64,000 nt of DNA from Larkinella soli (GTDB taxonomy: Bacteria > Bacteroidota > Bacteroidia > Cytophagales > Spirosomataceae). Position numbers and translations under genes: made by a program. The notes beneath the pieces are model-generated. The model did no database searches. It saw only the letters and a program-made list of their open reading frames with translations, and was not told where the DNA came from. The stretch spans positions 248,001 through 312,000 of the forward strand of contig NZ_QTJY01000008.1 of the NCBI RefSeq assembly GCF_003703975.1. Direction: 5' to 3'. This document shows positions 60,379-64,000 of the stretch, piece by piece. Every line of letters begins with the position of its first letter. The stretch's first letter is position 1.

Positions 60379-61185
60379 ATGAGAAACCTTTTCAGACTTA
60401 TTCTCATCCTTTTGTCTCTTACACGCGTCACGGTGGTCTTTTCTCAACCTAGTGGTCAGCCTCATTCCATTGAAGTTAATGGTATTCGCCTCTATTATGA
60501 AACATTTGGCCAAGGCAAGCCCCTGCTGCTGCTCCATGGCTGGACACAAACCGGTTCGTTTTGGAAGCCATATATTGACGAATACGCTAAAAGCTATGAA
60601 GTGTATGTGGTTGACTTACGCGGACATGGTAAGTCCTCACCCTTGGCAAAAGACTTCTCGATTCAGAGAGCTGCCGCCGACCTTCGCGGAATGATCCAAA
60701 AATTGAATCTTGCTCCGGTTAGGATCATCGGTCTAAGCTATGGGGGGCTGCTAGCTCTGGAAGTAGCCGCTTCGGAGGGGAGTATGATTGACCGGATGGT
60801 ATTGATTGGAACCTCGAACCGATACATAGGCAAAGAGAGCCTCAAGGACAAGCCGCCTTTTCGCTATGAGCAGTTGGAGGTTTCCTTCAAGAATTATCTC
60901 AAAGAGCAACACCCACAAGGCGAAGAACAGATTAGGGCGCTGTTTAACCCGAATTTAGATTATCAAATAAACATACCAGCACCGGTTTTAGAAAAAATAC
61001 CAACAAAGGTTCTCATTGTAAATGGTGATTCAGATGAGATAGTGGGGCTGAATGGAGCCATCGAGATGCACCGGCACTTACCTAATTCAGCATTATGGGT
61101 CATACCGCAAGCTGGTCATTTAGCCCTATCAACTGACAATCAGCAGGAATTTATACGTTTAACAAAATCCTTTCTATCCAGATGA
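60379..61185 (+). CDS. Exported alpha/beta hydrolase
   Basis: A 268-residue hydrolase with a signal peptide (MRNLFRLILILLSLTRVTVV, cut near SQPSG). Seen directly: oxyanion residues LLLHGWTQTG, nucleophile Ser in IGLSYGGLLAL, Asp in NGDSDEIVGL, His in QAGHLALST. Fits the carboxyl-ester or lactone hydrolase group. The ATG at 60379 begins the signal peptide; an earlier in-frame Met (60355) adds only an unlikely leader. Confidence 0.88.
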   Translation: MRNLFRLILILLSLTRVTVVFSQPSGQPHSIEVNGIRLYYETFGQGKPLLLLHGWTQTGSFWKPYIDEYAKSYEVYVVDLRGHGKSSPLAKDFSIQRAAADLRGMIQKLNLAPVRIIGLSYGGLLALEVAASEGSMIDRMVLIGTSNRYIGKESLKDKPPFRYEQLEVSFKNYLKEQHPQGEEQIRALFNPNLDYQINIPAPVLEKIPTKVLIVNGDSDEIVGLNGAIEMHRHLPNSALWVIPQAGHLALSTDNQQEFIRLTKSFLSR

Positions 61186-61264
61186 TTTGAATGTAGTTTC
61201 CTACTTTGAAAGAGCCGCTTGCCCAGATTTAGCGATGAATGGGTCTAAGGTTTTGCCAGTGGAT

Positions 61265-61392
61265 GAGCGTTTTCATAGCCTTACCAGAAAGGGATAGTCG
61301 GATTAATAAAGCGAATGGAGAAAACTGAAACGATTTCGGTAATAAGTGGCCAAGCATCTTTATAATTCGTCTCAGAAAAAGTTCCATTTTTG
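61265..61392. repeat. Dispersed 128-bp repeat, copy B (upstream region plus gene start)
   Basis: Inverted relative to copy A (48299-48426). On the minus strand it ends with ATGAAAACGCTC at 61276, matching the first codons of the 48415 gene, but the frame stops after about 15 codons. It marks a paralogous gene of which only the front remains. The rest of 61186-61604 shows nothing else. Confidence 0.85.
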
Positions 61393-61604
61393 AGAATAAG
61401 TGGTTCGACTTCCACTGATCCGGGGACCGGCATCATCGGCTGTTGACTGATGGGAATCAGGCTTCTTGCTCCGCGCTCTGATTAGAGCTGCACTAGCCAG
61501 TCTAAAAATCAACATCCACAGCGGCGAAGGGGAAGCTGGCCAGAGCCTCTCCTCTTGCCTTGCCCGCAGTCGCAGACAACTGCCTCCGGCTTTCCTGCTT
61601 TTAT

Positions 61605-62627
61605 TCAGCTCACCCGTTTCAGGCTGATATTCTCCACCGGTCGAATCACTAAAGGCACTTTCTCTACTTTCACCGAACTACTATCCAATCCAAACCAACG
61701 ATCTTCTGAGGTGGTAAAGCCCTTGATAAAGAAGTAAATGTTCATTATCAACCGCTCTTTTAGGGGCAAATCATTCTCAAAAGAGAGGAATTTTTCCAGC
61801 ACCACGAAGCGGAAGTCGCCGATCACGTTTTGCCGATTGAGCGATTCGTAGCGACTAGTGATGTCCACCTCCTTATTTTTCACCATGTCTTCGATCACCT
61901 TCCGGAAGAACAGGTTGATCCGCTGCTCGACGCGGAACCCGAGCCGGAACGTAATCTTGTAGACGTCGTCGGGGGCGATGGTGTTGACCTTGTATTCCAT
62001 CGTATACGGATCGTCGGTCGTATCGACGTGGATGAACCAGTAGATGTCGGCCCGCTTGGGCCGCTTCTGAAAGATCGAATAGATGACCTTCGTTTCAATC
62101 TCCGATTGGCGGGCGGCGTTGCTCATGAAGACCAGGTGGGTGGCGTATTTGGGAATGCTGATGTCCCGGCTCAGTTCCTTGAAGGGTTGCAGGTAGTGAT
62201 CGATGCGGACGTATTCGGTCAACCGCATCTTGATGAGAAAAGCCGCCAACCAGATATACATCACCCCAGCGATGAGTGAGCCGATCAGCAGCGACACCCA
62301 GCCTCCATGCGGAAATTTCTCCAGATTCGCGACCAGAAAAGCGCCCTCAATGGCTAGGTAAACGACCACAAACAGAATCACCCCCCAGACTGCATACTTC
62401 TTGATGTAGAGGTAATAGGCCATCAGCATCGTGGTCATCAACATCGTCAGCGTGATGGCTAGCCCGTAGGCGGCTTCCATGTTGGCCGCTTCCCGAAAGT
62501 AGAGCACCACGCCGACGCAGCCCAGCCAGAGCAGCAGGAAAGACCGCCGTCGATGAGTTCGAGTTCGTCGCGATGAACCATCACTTCCCATGATTCCAAA
62601 AAAGGAGCGTGGAAGAGAGGATATCAA
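61605..62627 (-). pseudogene. C-terminal half of a Kup potassium transporter
   Basis: About 310 residues of a Kup-type uptake protein: CVGVVLYFREAANMEAAYGL, LTMLMTTMLMAYYLYIKKY, ALVANLEKFPHGGWVSLLIG-like, IPKYATHLVFMSNA, RADIYWFIHVDT. A whole Kup has about 640 residues, and the N-terminal ten helices are missing. The first ~28 residues are unrelated, Arg/Ser-rich. A truncated gene, probably not working. Confidence 0.85.
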
Positions 62628-62837
62628 GCCTTCTTTTAGGATAACGCGGCTCTCTCGCCGATCCGTAGGCCAGCCAGGGAAGGAAGGACACGTTGACCGA
62701 TTCGCTTCGGATCAATTTAACCGCCCCTGAGAGAAGCTCCTGGCCTTATTCCATCCTCCAAGCCCTCACCCGATGGTGGGCCATACCGTTACCGTCAGGG
62801 TAAAAGTACCCCCTCGACAGCCGCTCCATGGGAACAC

Positions 62838-62920
62838 GTTACAACTCCCCTTCAAAAAGTTACAACCCCGTTGTAACGAGGTTGTAACCTGGTTGTAACG
62901 GGTCACAACCTCGTTGTAAC
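62838..62920. repeat. Phased GTTGTAAC array
   Basis: Octamers GTTGTAAC or its complement GTTACAAC begin at 62838, 62859, 62870, 62881, 62892, 62902 (GTCACAAC) and 62913. Steps are 21, 11, 11, 11, 10 and 11 bases, so every site faces the same side of the helix. There is no coding frame in 62628-63306 apart from this array. Confidence 0.85.
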
Positions 62921-63306
62921 CCGGCGGTCATGGCCTAGAAAGCGGATTGGGGTTCGTTGGGAATGAAATCGAGGCCGGATGACGCAGCTGTTCTCCCGAA
63001 ACGGGGGATCTTACGTCGAGTGGACCAGGCACTAATGATTTTGGGCGTTACTGTAGGGGCGTGAAGATTGAGGGTCAGTCCATCCACTTAGGCCAACCGA
63101 TGCAAAACCCCTACGTTGAACCGCACCGGCGGCCCGGGGTTCCATCGACTATATCCAGAAGCAGTTCCGGATGCTTACTTATTTTTTGACCTTGGCTCAC
63201 CGGGGCGCCAGGGCCGTCAGGCCAAATCTATAAAGAAGGTCTGAACGATATGATTTACATTTAGTTAAAAAAACTCTTATCTTCATAGCATATTGCTGAT
63301 CGATTA
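62921..63306. other. Gene-free stretch
   Basis: No coding frame is convincing. Reading frames break every few dozen codons. Confidence 0.5.
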
Positions 63307-63676
63307 TGTCAGAGGTAAAACGTCCATTTAATGGACTAGGAGAGGATTGATTGGCAGGTCTACCTGTTTCCAATTATGAGGTGTCCCTTGATTGGTATTA
63401 ACGGCTTTTCGGTTGCGAACCCCGTTTTTTTCTAACGAAGTGGAAGCTGTCTGGCCCGTAGCCAATCACCGGCTGATTTACATTGTTGTCTTACCAGAAC
63501 ATGCCGGACACTCGATTTAGAATGGGATGAGGGCCGACTTGGAATCGGTCATTGCCCAGATGGCAGCCTGAGGCATCCATTTTAAAACGCAAGAATTACC
63601 TGGGAGCAATACCCTCCAAGTAATGGGTTATGACCCGGACGGAAACGAAATGGGGCTTATCCATGTCGGGTCATAG
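63307..63676 (+). pseudogene. Decayed glyoxalase/VOC-family gene
   Basis: From ATG 63307 the frame reads MSEVKRPFNGLGED, stop, LAGLPVSNYEVSLDWY, stop, RLFGCEPRFF, then frameshifts to NEVEAVWPVANHRLIYIVVL and later FKTQELPGSNTLQVMGYDPD and GNEMGLIHVGS. LPVSNYEVSLDWY and YDPDGNEM(G) are the hallmarks of a VOC (glyoxalase/bleomycin-resistance) fold. At least two stops and two frameshifts are present. Confidence 0.8.
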
Positions 63677-64000
63677 AATCGGAGAGGATTATAAAGTGCC
63701 TATTAGTAAGCAATTCAAACGACACCATAGATCAGAAATAATCAATCCCATTGGAGGAAGGCCAATCATGATCCCTACGATGCGCAAACCGGGCGTTAGC
63801 CCTGCCCTACCTAACGCCGAGATTACCCAGTATGGTCTCAAGAATAAACATTTCTCCCATTAGGGAACAAACGATTAACCCCCGCAGATCGACGGCTGGC
63901 AGGTCATAGACTACGGTTAATGTAGTTTTTTTGCTGAGTAAATGGATGAATAGTTATTTCAGAGGGGCTTCCTGTATTTTGCAGAAAGCAAAATTAACCA
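63677..64000. other. End of window, no gene seen
   Basis: A 77-residue frame overlapping the end of the VOC remnant has no recognisable family and is not called. Confidence 0.4.

Noticed and set aside
35000-64000. CRISPR array
   Set aside because: The repeats found have 10-31 base periods without unique spacers of constant length, and no cas gene is present.

Overview
The window looks like a chromosome segment of a GC-rich Bacteroidota, most likely a cytophagal bacterium of the Spirosoma/Larkinella type. The evidence is TonB-dependent receptors with an N-terminal carboxypeptidase-like plug extension, a DUF4249 lipoprotein overlapping a receptor gene, promoters of the Bacteroidota type (TTTG, 19-21 bases, TAnnTTTG), no obvious Shine-Dalgarno sites, and a Bacteroidota-style sigma-54. 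The genus is inferred from general resemblance; no search was run.

Positions 1 to about 34,990 are ordinary, gene-dense core chromosome: a GH130 phosphorylase, glycerol-3-phosphate dehydrogenase, two TonB-dependent receptors, a LysR / flavin monooxygenase / short-chain dehydrogenase operon followed by a sodium-solute symporter, an acyltransferase, an amidohydrolase, a DUF433-DUF5615 toxin-antitoxin-like pair whose DUF5615 member is frameshifted, an isolated nuoH, a photolyase, two paralogous lytic transglycosylases, RecQ, an S9 peptidase, an AraC regulator, AsnS, RpoN, a PAP2-like membrane protein and a PaaG-like enoyl-CoA hydratase. Three copies of a GC-rich nested palindrome of about 105-121 bp sit between these genes.

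The core ends at a tRNA-Arg(ACG) with a near-perfect promoter and a terminator. From there to the end (about 35,000-64,000) the window is a mosaic accessory region. It alternates AT-rich and GC-rich blocks and holds two IS3-family elements in opposite orientation (35,497-36,716 and 58,668-59,869), a serine recombinase with an inverted duplication of its own 5' end, at least eight broken or truncated genes, and long gene-free stretches. Its working genes are mostly sensory: an operon of a truncated CheB, a 1623-residue CheB-CheR-PAS-histidine kinase and a single-domain response regulator; a 1307-residue hybrid kinase; another single-domain regulator; and a fatty acid desaturase. There are also small secreted or lipid-anchored proteins, a zinc-ribbon protein and an alpha/beta hydrolase.

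The most unusual content is non-coding. The accessory region carries four families of short, helically phased repeats: 22-bp iteron-like units at 35,409-35,496 cut by an IS element, a GTCAC array at 47,585-47,748, four tandem 31-bp units each with two TTGTAA cores at 47,808-47,931, and an 11-bp-phased GTTGTAAC array at 62,838-62,920. They share a GTTAC/GTAA(C/A) core and look like binding arrays of plasmid replication or partition proteins, or of a regulator. No replication gene is visible in the window, so this function is inference.
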